Shown piece by piece: positions 1-6,399 of a stretch of 17,545 bases of DNA. The notes beneath the pieces were generated by a model. It made no database searches, was not told the origin of the DNA, and saw only the letters and a list, made by a program, of their open reading frames with translations. The position numbers were made by a program, and so were the translations under genes. This DNA comes from CAYWMP01 sp964459445 (GTDB lineage Bacteria; Desulfobacterota; DSM-4660; Desulfatiglandales; HGW-15): positions 1 to 17,545 of the forward strand of contig CAYWMP010000127.1 of NCBI GenBank assembly GCA_964459445.1, read 5' to 3'. How positions within the stretch are numbered: the first letter of the stretch is position 1; the number at the start of each line of letters is the position of its first letter.

Positions 1-848
1 CCCATCTCTTCCCGTTGAGCGAGGTAATTCTTAGCTACCTGTCTGGCCAAATTTCTGATGCGATCAATATACTTGGTCCTTTCCGTAACACTGATCGCCC
101 CTCTGGCCTCCAGCACATTGAAAAGGTGCGAACATTTGAGGCAATAGTCATAGGCAGGCAGAACGATGCCCCTTTCACTCACCTGCAATGATTCCTGCTC
201 GCACAAATCGAAAATCTTTAGGAGCATGTCGACATTGGCCAGTTCAAAACAGTACACGGAATTTTCCCATTCCCCTTTCTTGTGGACATCACCGTATGTG
301 ATCTCTTCGTTCCATTGAAGATCGTAGACACTTTCCTTTTCCTGAAGGTACATAGCGATTCTTTCAAGTCCATAGGTCAATTCCACGGAGATAGGATCGA
401 GTCTGATGCTCCCGGCCTGCTGGAAGTAGGTAAACTGGGTGATCTCCATACCATCGAGCCATACCTCCCAACCCAGGCCTGAGGCCCCAACGGTCGGGGA
501 TTCCCAATCATCCTCAACAAAACGAATATCATGATCCAAAGGGTCGATGCCCAGGACTCTCAGACTGTCAAGATAAAGCTCCTGGACTTCCAAGGGGGAG
601 GGTTTGAGTATGACCTGGTATTGGTAATAATGGCCGAGGCGGTTTGGATTGTCGCCGTACCTGCCGTCGGTGGGACGTCGTGAAGGTTCAACGTAAGCTA
701 CGGCCCAAGGCTCGGGACCCAAGGCCCGTAAAAGCGTTGCGGGATTAAAAGTGCCTGCCCCAACCTCCAAATCATAGGGCTGCTGTATCACACATCCTCT
801 TTCAGCCCAGAAATTTTCTAAAGATATAATCAATTCCTGAAAAGTCAT
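1..848 (-). CDS. glyQ: Glycyl-tRNA synthetase alpha subunit (3' end cut by window edge)
   Basis: Alpha chain of the tetrameric (alpha2beta2) bacterial class II glycyl-tRNA synthetase, which activates glycine and charges tRNA-Gly in the cytoplasm. Reading leftward from ATG at 848 gives 282 residues with no stop before the edge. The family is usually about 290-300 residues, so only the last few codons are missing. The N-terminus MTFQELIISLENFWAERGC and the stretches GPEPWAVAYVEPSRRPTDGR, DDWESPTVGASGLGWEVWLD and MEITQFTYFQQ are strongly characteristic of GlyQ. A Shine-Dalgarno GGGAG lies about 7 bases before the ATG. The beta-chain gene glyS would be expected just beyond the left edge. In many Desulfobacterota recO lies next to glyQ; here recO is 5.8 kb away with a catabolic cluster in between. 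Identification is very secure. Confidence 0.97.
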   Translation of the reverse strand, partial: MTFQELIISLENFWAERGCVIQQPYDLEVGAGTFNPATLLRALGPEPWAVAYVEPSRRPTDGRYGDNPNRLGHYYQYQVILKPSPLEVQELYLDSLRVLGIDPLDHDIRFVEDDWESPTVGASGLGWEVWLDGMEITQFTYFQQAGSIRLDPISVELTYGLERIAMYLQEKESVYDLQWNEEITYGDVHKKGEWENSVYCFELANVDMLLKIFDLCEQESLQVSERGIVLPAYDYCLKCSHLFNVLEARGAISVTERTKYIDRIRNLARQVAKNYLAQREEM

Positions 849-918
849 GGTTTACTCCCTAACTCCATGCAATAGTTATCGTCTGAACCAGCCTTATATC
901 GGTAGGTTAAAAAGATGC

Positions 919-947
919 TAAGTACCACCAGCAATTATCATTGTCAA
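919..947 (-). promoter_or_regulatory. Candidate promoter for glyQ
   Basis: On the minus strand a perfect TTGACA (947-942) is followed after 17 bases by TACTTA (924-919), a poor -10 match. It sits about 70-100 bases upstream of the glyQ start. The -35 box is convincing and the -10 is not. A further TATAAG lies closer to the gene without a good -35. Confidence 0.3.
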
Positions 948-960
948 GATGCTTCACTCC

Positions 961-1090
961 TCCCTGAACACCATCAAGGCATCATCTGTGTTGTTGCCTT
1001 CGATCGCTCCTCCTTGCGGCGTAGTGCGACCTACGACTCAGTCGTCGCTCCTCGTCGCCTAACATCTGATACCTTGCTGGTGTTCAGGGA
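961..1090. repeat. Palindromic repeat element, about 130 bp
   Basis: The first 12 bases TCCCTGAACACC (961-972) are exactly complementary to the last 12 (1079-1090), and the arms continue with few mismatches to about 985 and 1066. A second, inner pair CGTAG (1020-1024) and CTACG (1031-1035) sits close to the element's centre, so the unit is a near-complete imperfect palindrome. It has no coding capacity of its own. This looks like a MITE or REP-type intergenic element, but no transposase or clear target duplication was seen. Confidence 0.6.
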
Positions 1091-1182
1091 TTATGCATAA
1101 TCACATGATTTCGTTCAAATCTCCTGAATTGGATTATGGATTTTGGATCCGACTCTCCAGTCTTGCATTCAAGGGAGGTTAA

Positions 1183-1212
1183 TTGATAAAGAGATATTAA
1201 TAGTGCTATACT
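1183..1212 (+). promoter_or_regulatory. Sigma70-type promoter for the small gene
   Basis: TTGATA (1183-1188), an 18-base spacer, then TATACT (1207-1212): five of six matches to TTGACA and four of six to TATAAT. The predicted transcript start near 1219 leaves a leader of roughly 68 bases before the ATG at 1287. Confidence 0.5.
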
Positions 1213-1286
1213 CTCATTCTTTTTTGGCTCTTCACCATTTGGTATTACTGACGGCTATATTGCCGTTTTTGTGGAAAGAAAATCTC

Positions 1287-1505
1287 ATGGGTAGTTTTGA
1301 AGTAGATCTATTCTCAAAAGAAGTAGACGGCCCCGATCATCCCGAGGCAGAAAAATTCAAACTGCTTCTGGAACAGGTGGCGGATGATTATGGCTGTGAG
1401 CTGCTCTCCTTTGAAGTGGATGAGGGAACCGTGTCATTTTCATTTGATAGTGATGCACTTAATTCAGAGATCCTAAAGGTCCTTCATGACAGCGAAATGG
1501 GATAA
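1287..1505 (+). CDS. Small acidic hypothetical protein (72 aa)
   Basis: Function not recognised. The open frame extends back to 1143, but that upstream part overlaps the promoter and reads like untranslated sequence, so the start chosen is ATG at 1287 (MGSFEVDLF...), with GGAAAG about 10 bases upstream. The product is 72 residues, strongly acidic, with no cysteine cluster, signal peptide or membrane segment. The pattern suggests a strand (MGSFEVDLF), a helix around residues 17-31 (EAEKFKLLLEQVADDYG), two strands (CELLSFEVDEGTVSFSF) and a C-terminal helix, so a compact alpha/beta fold is plausible. It has its own promoter and is followed by a hairpin plus T-run at 1640-1669, which supports a real, independently transcribed gene. 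Nothing in the sequence ties it to the dehydrogenase downstream. Confidence 0.6.
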   Translation: MGSFEVDLFSKEVDGPDHPEAEKFKLLLEQVADDYGCELLSFEVDEGTVSFSFDSDALNSEILKVLHDSEMG

Positions 1506-1639
1506 ATCAGGCTCAAGAATCGGAAATGTAGGAATGTTTTGAACACCAATACGGCTGTTTATTTCCTGGGTTGAGGGGTTCACCATTCAAGGTTCAAGGG
1601 TTGATTGTTAAACAGTTTTTAACCTCTGAACCCTCGTAT

Positions 1640-1669
1640 CTGACTAAGCAACGCTGGAGTCAGTTTTTT
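1640..1669 (+). terminator. Rho-independent terminator after the small gene
   Basis: CTGACT (1640-1645) pairs with AGTCAG (1658-1663), with an inner AGC/GCT pairing inside the loop. TTTTTT follows immediately at 1664-1669. It lies 135 bases after the small gene's stop and only 68 bases before the dehydrogenase start, so it could instead act as an attenuator for that gene. Confidence 0.6.
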
Positions 1670-1676
1670 GATCAAA

Positions 1677-1696
1677 CTGGCCGCTTAGGCGGCCAG
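1677..1696. repeat. Perfect 8-bp GC-rich hairpin in the dehydrogenase leader
   Basis: CTGGCCGC (1677-1684), loop TTAG, GCGGCCAG (1689-1696). It lies between the T-run at 1664-1669 and the ribosome binding site at about 1725. It lacks its own T-run on the plus strand, so it is not called a terminator. Confidence 0.5.
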
Positions 1697-1736
1697 AGGC
1701 GGCGCTGAACCCTGAACTATGTAAAAGGAGGCAGAT

Positions 1737-2876
1737 ATGGATTTTGAGCTCACCGATGAACACAAAATGATTCAAGAAACAGCACACAGATTTGCGGTTA
1801 ATGAAATAGAGCCCATGGCAAAGGAGTGTGACAGGGAGGAGAGATACCCGAAAGAGGTCGTCCAAAAGGCCTGTGAGACAGGACTTGTCGGCGTGTTTAT
1901 CCCCGAGACCTATGGTGGACCGGGGCTTGGATTCTTTGAATTGGGGCTCATCTCCGAACAATTGAGCAGAATCGATTTGGGAATCGGTACCTGCGTTTTA
2001 ACTGCCACCTTTGGTTCCGAGAATATCGTGATGTTCGGTACGGAAGAGCAGAAAAAAGAATACCTGCCTTCCCTTGTGAGTGGACAAAAGATATCCGCTG
2101 GGGCTTATACGGAACCCAACGCGGGCACAGACGTCGCTGCGACCAGGACCAAAGCGGTTAAGCAAGGCGATGAATTCATCATCAATGGCAGCAAGATGTT
2201 TATTACCAATGCCACGGTTTGTGACTGGATGGTGGCCATATGTGTGACCAACCCCGATGAGGAGAGGACACACCAAAGACACAGCCTCATACTGATTGAG
2301 TCTGAAAGAGAGGGTGTTACTGCAAACAAAATAAAGGGGAAAATGGGCATCAGGGCCAGTGACACGGGCGAGATATCGTTTGAAGATGTGAGGGTCCCTG
2401 CCGATCATCTGGTTGGCAAGGAGGGCCAGGGCTTTTATCAACTCATGCAATTTTTTGATGCAACAAGAACCATGGTGGCGGCGCAGGGTGTCGGACTTGC
2501 CCAAGGCGCCCTGGATAAGGCTGTCCAGTATGTTCAAGAAAGGACGGTGTTTGGAAAACCCCTGGCCGTAAACCAGGGAATCCAGTTCCAACTCGCTGAG
2601 ATGGCCACAAGAGTCGAATTGTCCCGCAATATCACCTATAAGGCTGCCTGGAAGGTGGATAAGGGACAGTCCGATCCGGCCCTTAATGCCATGTCCAAAT
2701 ACTACTCGGGAGAGACCGCTGTATGGGTGTGCAATAAAGCCCTGCAGCTTCACGGCGGATACGGCTATATTGATGAGTATGATGTTCAGAGGTATTATCG
2801 GGATGCAAAGATCCTGGAAATTTATGAAGGGGCAAAGGAGGTCGAAAAGATCATTATATCGAGGAGACTACTGTAG
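1737..2876 (+). CDS. Acyl-CoA dehydrogenase (FAD-dependent)
   Basis: Oxidises an acyl-CoA to the 2,3-enoyl-CoA in the cytoplasm, passing electrons to an electron-transfer flavoprotein. The 379-residue length is the family norm. Residues 1-110 form the N-terminal helical domain. AGAYTEPNAGTDVA (121-134) matches the first family signature. KMGIRASDTGEISFEDVRVP (202-221) is the usual middle-domain strand. LHGGYGYIDEYDVQRYYRDA (338-357) is the second signature. IYEG (362-365) places the catalytic base at Glu364, as in butyryl- and medium-chain-type enzymes. The start has an excellent AGGAGG site 6 bases upstream. The gene faces the mutase genes convergently. The C-terminal EGAKEVEKIII differs from the common EGTSE form, so the substrate may not be a simple straight-chain acyl-CoA. 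Family assignment is certain; the substrate is unknown. Confidence 0.95.
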   Translation: MDFELTDEHKMIQETAHRFAVNEIEPMAKECDREERYPKEVVQKACETGLVGVFIPETYGGPGLGFFELGLISEQLSRIDLGIGTCVLTATFGSENIVMFGTEEQKKEYLPSLVSGQKISAGAYTEPNAGTDVAATRTKAVKQGDEFIINGSKMFITNATVCDWMVAICVTNPDEERTHQRHSLILIESEREGVTANKIKGKMGIRASDTGEISFEDVRVPADHLVGKEGQGFYQLMQFFDATRTMVAAQGVGLAQGALDKAVQYVQERTVFGKPLAVNQGIQFQLAEMATRVELSRNITYKAAWKVDKGQSDPALNAMSKYYSGETAVWVCNKALQLHGGYGYIDEYDVQRYYRDAKILEIYEGAKEVEKIIISRRLL

Positions 2877-2935
2877 CAGGGGATACAATTTCCTTGGGTG
2901 AGTTTTTATTGAAGAGATATGGATTCTTACGGTAA

Positions 2936-2970
2936 TGAAGCTCCCCACAGCGAACCATGGGGGAGCTTCA
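2936..2970. terminator. Hairpin between convergent genes (bidirectional terminator candidate)
   Basis: TGAAGCTCCCC (2936-2946) pairs perfectly over 11 bp with GGGGAGCTTCA (2960-2970), with a 13-base loop. It sits between the 3' ends of the dehydrogenase and the mutase small chain, where a shared terminator is expected. Neither side has a clear T-run, so termination is plausible but not secure. The arm sequence GAAGCTCC/GGAGCTTC recurs at 5166-5202, on the other side of the mutase genes. Confidence 0.5.
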
Positions 2971-2990
2971 TCGCAAGTCCTTCTTATCCT

Positions 2991-3428
2991 TTAGGAGGCC
3001 CTCGCCATCAACCTCTCATTCCTGGCATTTACCCTCTCCTCGATGTGTTCAACGATTTCCTCGATAGAGATACCCATGCCATAGTTCCCGGTTACACCAA
3101 TTTCCTCAAGATAGGGCTTGTCCTCTTCGGGGATGATGCCGCCTGAAACGACACAAATATCATCAGCCGCCTTACTTTTATTGAGAAGCTCCATCACATC
3201 AGTGGCTATCATTCGCATCACCCCACAATGGTCGCTCAAGGCTATGACATCCACGTGTTCTTGAATAGCCGATGCGACAACCTCTTCCGCCATCTGAAAC
3301 TTCCCGAGAAAGATGACCTCCATCCCCGCATTCCTCAATCCCTGGGACAGGACAAGAATACCTCTATCATGGGGATCAAAACCGACTTTACCGATTAATA
3401 CCCTAATTTTCCTATCTATATGCGCCAT
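2991..3428 (-). CDS. B12-binding small chain of an acyl-CoA mutase
   Basis: Carries the adenosylcobalamin-binding domain for a two-chain acyl-CoA mutase and works as a complex with the large chain encoded 14 bases upstream. The 145-residue length fits separate small chains such as IcmB-type proteins. The base-off cobalamin motif is intact: Lys14, then D-P-H-D-R-G at 18-23 with His20 as the predicted cobalt ligand. SGG at 95-97 followed by IIPEED matches the family's third motif, and GMGISIEEI (117-125) is the usual nucleotide-loop end. The middle motif, normally Ser-x-Leu, reads Ser65-Asp66-His67 here, which is unusual. A GGAGAGG site lies about 8 bases before the ATG. Methylmalonyl-, isobutyryl- and 2-hydroxyacyl-CoA mutases share this domain, so it does not itself reveal the substrate. 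Confidence 0.93.
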   Translation of the reverse strand: MAHIDRKIRVLIGKVGFDPHDRGILVLSQGLRNAGMEVIFLGKFQMAEEVVASAIQEHVDVIALSDHCGVMRMIATDVMELLNKSKAADDICVVSGGIIPEEDKPYLEEIGVTGNYGMGISIEEIVEHIEERVNARNERLMARAS

Positions 3429-3442
3429 TTGACTAACCTCTC

Positions 3443-5125
3443 CTATAGTATTTCTTTTAGGAACTCGGGTGTAGGTATCCGCTCATAGGGATCATAGGTT
3501 AGGTCGCTTGCCAGCCTAATCGTTCCCACCATTTCGCCCAAAGTAGCATAGCACTTTGTAGCATCGATCGAAGGCCGAACAACGTTTTCGTCCCGCCGCA
3601 CTGCCTCGTAAAGACCTTTGAGCCCTTCTTTTACTGTATCCTGATCACGCGTCTTCTTCAGTTCTTTGACACGATCTATCGCACCGAACCTCTTGTCATC
3701 AGGCGGCACCTTGTATGCCCCATCAACGATAGCCTTGCTGATCTCCCCATCTTTTCCCTGGAACGCATTAGCTCCGATGATGAGCCTCTTACATTCGTTG
3801 ATTTCACTCTGCACCTCTGTCGTTGTGATATCGAACTGGTTTTGAAGCCAACCTGATTTGAGGCACTGCCACATGCCGCCAATTTGATCAATTTCCTCAA
3901 TGAGTTTAACGGTATCTTCCTCCAGTTTATTGGTGAGCGATTCTACATAATAGGACCCGCCGAGAGGATCGGCCGCCAGGGGCACGTTGTTTTCATGGGT
4001 TATGATATGTTGAAGATCGAGTTCGAAAATCCGAGATTCAGGAGAAGGCAGTCCAAAAGTTTCATCAATCCCTGAGGGATCGATTGCCTGCACCCCGCCA
4101 AGGACCGCGGCCAAAATCTGCATAGTGATTCTGGCTGTATTATTGATCGGTTTTTGGGGATAGATGGAATTTCCGGCAGTCCTTATACCAATGCGACAGG
4201 CCATGTTGCGGGGGTTCGTTGCCCCGAGCCTTTCCTCTGCCAGCTTCGCCCACAGCCTTCTTGTGGCACGGAACTTGGCAATCGTCTCAAAGAAATCCGA
4301 TTCCGAACTCATTGAAAAAACCAGCGGTTTGAATTCGTCGAATTTAACACCCCTTTCCTTAACGGCATCCCCATAGTACTGAATGGCATTACTCATGATA
4401 AAGGCCATCTCTTGAATGGAATTGATGCCCGCGTCGCGCATATCGTATCCGCAAGGGGTGCAGGGATGGAAATTCGGGGTGTTTTTGATGCCAAATTCAA
4501 TAAGGTCCAGGTTCACCTTCCGGGCGAGATCCGGAGGAAACTCCGGTGTACCATAGACGATAAAGGCATGAATAGGATCGTTGATGTTCGTCCCTCTCAA
4601 TCTTCGAATATCCGATCCTCGTTTTTCCATGAGCGACACGAGGTAGATATATGTAAAGTAACTTCCCGAGGGGGTCGAATTTGCTGATTCAAAATCGGTA
4701 TTCTCCAGCGAGATACCATCGAGCATGGTTTCGTATTCCGTCAAGGCAAAGGTCGGGTTTCCATTGCACATAATGTCATATTTCGCCAAAGGATGATCGG
4801 GATCGACTCCTGAAAGGGTTGCGGTATCCGTTAAGACCCTGAGTCCTGTCTGTCCGGCCGCGATGTATTCCTTAAAGGCCTTATTGGTTTCCTCAGGTGT
4901 TGAGTAACACACGATGAATGATTTGAGCCACAGGGCCTTTCGATACATCTCTGGATAGATGCCCCTCGTAAACGGGGGTTCGCCCGGATGCCCAAGGTCT
5001 CGTTCATACTCGAAATTGGCAAGATCCTCGGGTCCGTATACGGGCTTCACCGGGATATTGCTCTGAGTTTTGTCCCTAACTAACCCACCAAAGCTCCTAT
5101 CATATTCGATATAATCCTCTCCCAT
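3443..5125 (-). CDS. Divergent B12-dependent acyl-CoA mutase, large chain
   Basis: TIM-barrel catalytic chain of a methylmalonyl-CoA mutase superfamily enzyme, expected to rearrange the carbon skeleton of an acyl-CoA by a radical mechanism. The 560 residues match the two-chain forms (archaeal MCM, isobutyryl- and 2-hydroxyisobutyryl-CoA mutase). Conserved framework: TRGIYPEMYRKALW (53-66), STPEETN (75-81), AAGQTGL (89-95), RGTNIND (177-183), GYDMRDAG (226-233), FRATRRLWAKL (285-295), IDETFGLP (353-360) and DPLGGSYYVESLT (386-398). By ungapped alignment from memory to the P. shermanii enzyme, the acyl-recognition residues are changed: Tyr89 to Ile71, Arg207 to Lys203, His244 to Asp228, His328 to Gly313, Gln330 to Arg315. 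It is therefore probably not a methylmalonyl-CoA mutase. The start has AAGGAAGGGG just upstream. It probably shares a transcript with tetR upstream and the small chain downstream. No MeaB-type chaperone or epimerase gene is nearby. Confidence 0.92.
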   Translation of the reverse strand: MGEDYIEYDRSFGGLVRDKTQSNIPVKPVYGPEDLANFEYERDLGHPGEPPFTRGIYPEMYRKALWLKSFIVCYSTPEETNKAFKEYIAAGQTGLRVLTDTATLSGVDPDHPLAKYDIMCNGNPTFALTEYETMLDGISLENTDFESANSTPSGSYFTYIYLVSLMEKRGSDIRRLRGTNINDPIHAFIVYGTPEFPPDLARKVNLDLIEFGIKNTPNFHPCTPCGYDMRDAGINSIQEMAFIMSNAIQYYGDAVKERGVKFDEFKPLVFSMSSESDFFETIAKFRATRRLWAKLAEERLGATNPRNMACRIGIRTAGNSIYPQKPINNTARITMQILAAVLGGVQAIDPSGIDETFGLPSPESRIFELDLQHIITHENNVPLAADPLGGSYYVESLTNKLEEDTVKLIEEIDQIGGMWQCLKSGWLQNQFDITTTEVQSEINECKRLIIGANAFQGKDGEISKAIVDGAYKVPPDDKRFGAIDRVKELKKTRDQDTVKEGLKGLYEAVRRDENVVRPSIDATKCYATLGEMVGTIRLASDLTYDPYERIPTPEFLKEIL

Positions 5126-5165
5126 GACTGCAACCCCTTCCTTTCTGAAATTTGCTATTAGTTCT

Positions 5166-5313
5166 GTGAAGCTCCACCAGCTGGAGCTGGGAGCTTCTTC
5201 ACGTGCTTCAGAGCGGAACCCTCCGAAGCGTACCCAACTGCGCTCTGACGGAGCTTCAAAGGGTACCCTCTTCGCTTGTCATCCCCCGATGGGAATCGGG
5301 GGCTTTCGCGAAG
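5166..5313. repeat. Cluster of nested inverted repeats between tetR and the mutase genes
   Basis: Several hairpins lie back to back: AGCTCCA (5170-5176) with TGGAGCT (5182-5188), inside GTGAAGCTCC (5166-5175) with GGGAGCTTCTTCAC (5189-5202, one 3-base bulge); CAGAGCG (5209-5215) with CGCTCTG (5241-5247); and CTTCGC (5270-5275) with GCGAAG (5308-5313), enclosing CCCCCGAT (5283-5290) with ATCGGGGG (5295-5302). The 248-base spacer 5126-5373 has no convincing gene. On the minus strand these would lie in the leader of the mutase mRNA. None of the cobalamin-riboswitch consensus is visible. Intergenic palindromic repeats or a processing/stabilising RNA structure are both possible. Confidence 0.55.
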
Positions 5314-5373
5314 GAAGGTAACGGCCAGGAATATCTCCCGCCTGCCGCCTTAAATGATTTTGCTCTGAAGATG

Positions 5374-6033
5374 CTAGGGTCTCTCATCGGCTGTATTCAC
5401 GCGGCTGGTAATCCCCTCCAGAACAAACTCAATCAACTGTTCTTTAAAATTGAAAAGGCTGTATCCTTTCAGCTTATAACGCTTCAGCGCCCAACAATGG
5501 CTCATCAATGTAAGGAGGTTGGCAATAAGCATAGGTTCTCGTACTTTGAAGACACCCTCTGTCTCACCCTCCTCGATGATTTTCATGAAGATATCCGTGA
5601 AAAAGGTTTCCTGTTTGAATATTCCGATCAGATCTTGTTTCTTGAAGTATTTGGACTCACGGTAGGTAATGAGTACATAATCCTGGTAAATGTCAACCAC
5701 CGTCAGCGTGGCCTCAATCGCAGCTTTCAGTTTCATCAGTGGATCCGTCAACCCACGAAGGGCCTTATCCACTTCCTTGTTCAGATTCGCAAAAAACTCA
5801 CGAGAAACCAGAAATAAAATATCCTCTTTGCTTTTGATGTAATCATAGATGGACCCTGTGCTGATGTTTGAAAGCCCGGCAATGTCCCTTATCGTCGTGT
5901 TGTGATATCCCTTCCGGGCAAAAAGCTTCAGTGCCGCTTGGGAGATTTGTTGCTGACGCTTTTCCACCAGTTCTTCGTTCTTTACTTTTTTATCGTCCTG
6001 GATCTGCTCAAAAGCAAGGTTCGACTTTGACAT
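5374..6033 (-). CDS. TetR/AcrR-family transcriptional regulator
   Basis: DNA-binding repressor, 219 residues, the usual length. A charged N-terminal tail (1-25) is followed by the TetR HTH domain at about 26-72: QISQAALKLFARKGYHNTTI, then RDIAGLSNISTGSIYDYIKS with the recognition helix near STGSIYDY. The C-terminal half is the variable helical ligand-binding and dimerisation domain. A site AGGGAG lies about 7 bases before the ATG. Two palindromes sharing ACCGAACGTT lie in the spacer just upstream (6100-6117 and 6312-6329), as expected for autoregulation. It lies directly upstream of the mutase genes on the same strand, so it probably controls them and perhaps the dehydrogenase. Family members near acyl-CoA genes commonly respond to acyl-CoA thioesters; the ligand here is inferred, not seen. 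Confidence 0.93.
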   Translation of the reverse strand: MSKSNLAFEQIQDDKKVKNEELVEKRQQQISQAALKLFARKGYHNTTIRDIAGLSNISTGSIYDYIKSKEDILFLVSREFFANLNKEVDKALRGLTDPLMKLKAAIEATLTVVDIYQDYVLITYRESKYFKKQDLIGIFKQETFFTDIFMKIIEEGETEGVFKVREPMLIANLLTLMSHCWALKRYKLKGYSLFNFKEQLIEFVLEGITSRVNTADERP

Positions 6034-6099
6034 GAAGATCTCCCTATCTGCGATGTCATTCCCAAATGGAATCCGACGATGTTATTTAAATTTACAAAT

Positions 6100-6117
6100 A
6101 CCGAACGTTTGTTCAGT
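6100..6117. promoter_or_regulatory. TetR operator-like site 1
   Basis: ACCGAACGTTTGTTCAGT, with core CGAACGTTTG (6102-6111, one mismatch from a palindrome) and GAAC/GTTC half-sites separated by four bases. It lies about 70 bases upstream of the tetR start. It shares ACCGAACGTT with site 2. Confidence 0.5.
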
Positions 6118-6311
6118 TTATTTCAATCTCCATTTCATGACGAATTACAATTCATTATAATAGATGTTTTATTATATAAATCAAGGAATTTATTTCTCAT
6201 TCTTAATTTTTGAAATTTTCTTTAATTTCAATTATATAACCACTAGAATATTTTTTGAACACGGTCATGGAGACATTTTTTTTAAAAGAACAGTATTTAT
6301 GATGAATAGTG

Positions 6312-6329
6312 ACCGAACGTTCGTAAGGT
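6312..6329. promoter_or_regulatory. TetR operator-like site 2
   Basis: ACCGAACGTTCGTAAGGT, with a perfect 10-base palindrome CGAACGTTCG at 6314-6323 inside outer ACC/GGT. It lies 212 bases from site 1 and about 280 bases upstream of tetR. The distance suggests either looping between two bound dimers or a second promoter in this AT-rich stretch. Confidence 0.5.
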
Positions 6330-6399
6330 GAACTTTAACTTGTTTTTTAATCTTGTGAATGCGAAATATTTCTGACTGGAAGGGATGGGCTTGAGGATG

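Larger units (their letters stand above)
849..1286. other. Gene-free spacer between glyQ and the small plus-strand gene
   Basis: This 438-base spacer separates two divergently oriented genes. It holds the candidate glyQ promoter (919-947), a palindromic element (961-1090), a perfect 10-base palindrome TTATGCATAA at 1091-1100, and a good plus-strand promoter (1183-1212). A reading frame of 61 codons at 915-1100 lies largely inside the palindrome and has no plausible ribosome binding site, so it is not called. Confidence 0.6.

Noticed and set aside
915..1100. 61-codon plus-strand frame
   Set aside because: It covers the palindromic element, lacks a ribosome binding site and has a composition unlike a protein.
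1143..1286. Upstream extension of the small gene to 120 codons
   Set aside because: The extra 48 codons contain the -35 and -10 boxes and no good ribosome binding site; ATG at 1287 fits better.
1998..2753. 251-codon minus-strand frame opposite the dehydrogenase
   Set aside because: Antisense shadow of a clear acyl-CoA dehydrogenase, with no recognisable motifs.
3443..5125. Annotation as methylmalonyl-CoA mutase
   Set aside because: The superfamily is right, but the Arg and His residues that bind the methylmalonyl carboxylate are not at the aligned positions.
5126..5373. Cobalamin riboswitch ahead of the B12-dependent mutase
   Set aside because: The spacer is full of hairpins, but no B12-box-like or GCCACTG-type conserved segments were found on the minus strand.
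5203..5817. 204-codon plus-strand frame across the hairpin cluster and tetR
   Set aside because: Most of it is antisense to tetR and the rest is palindromic spacer; no homology is recognisable.
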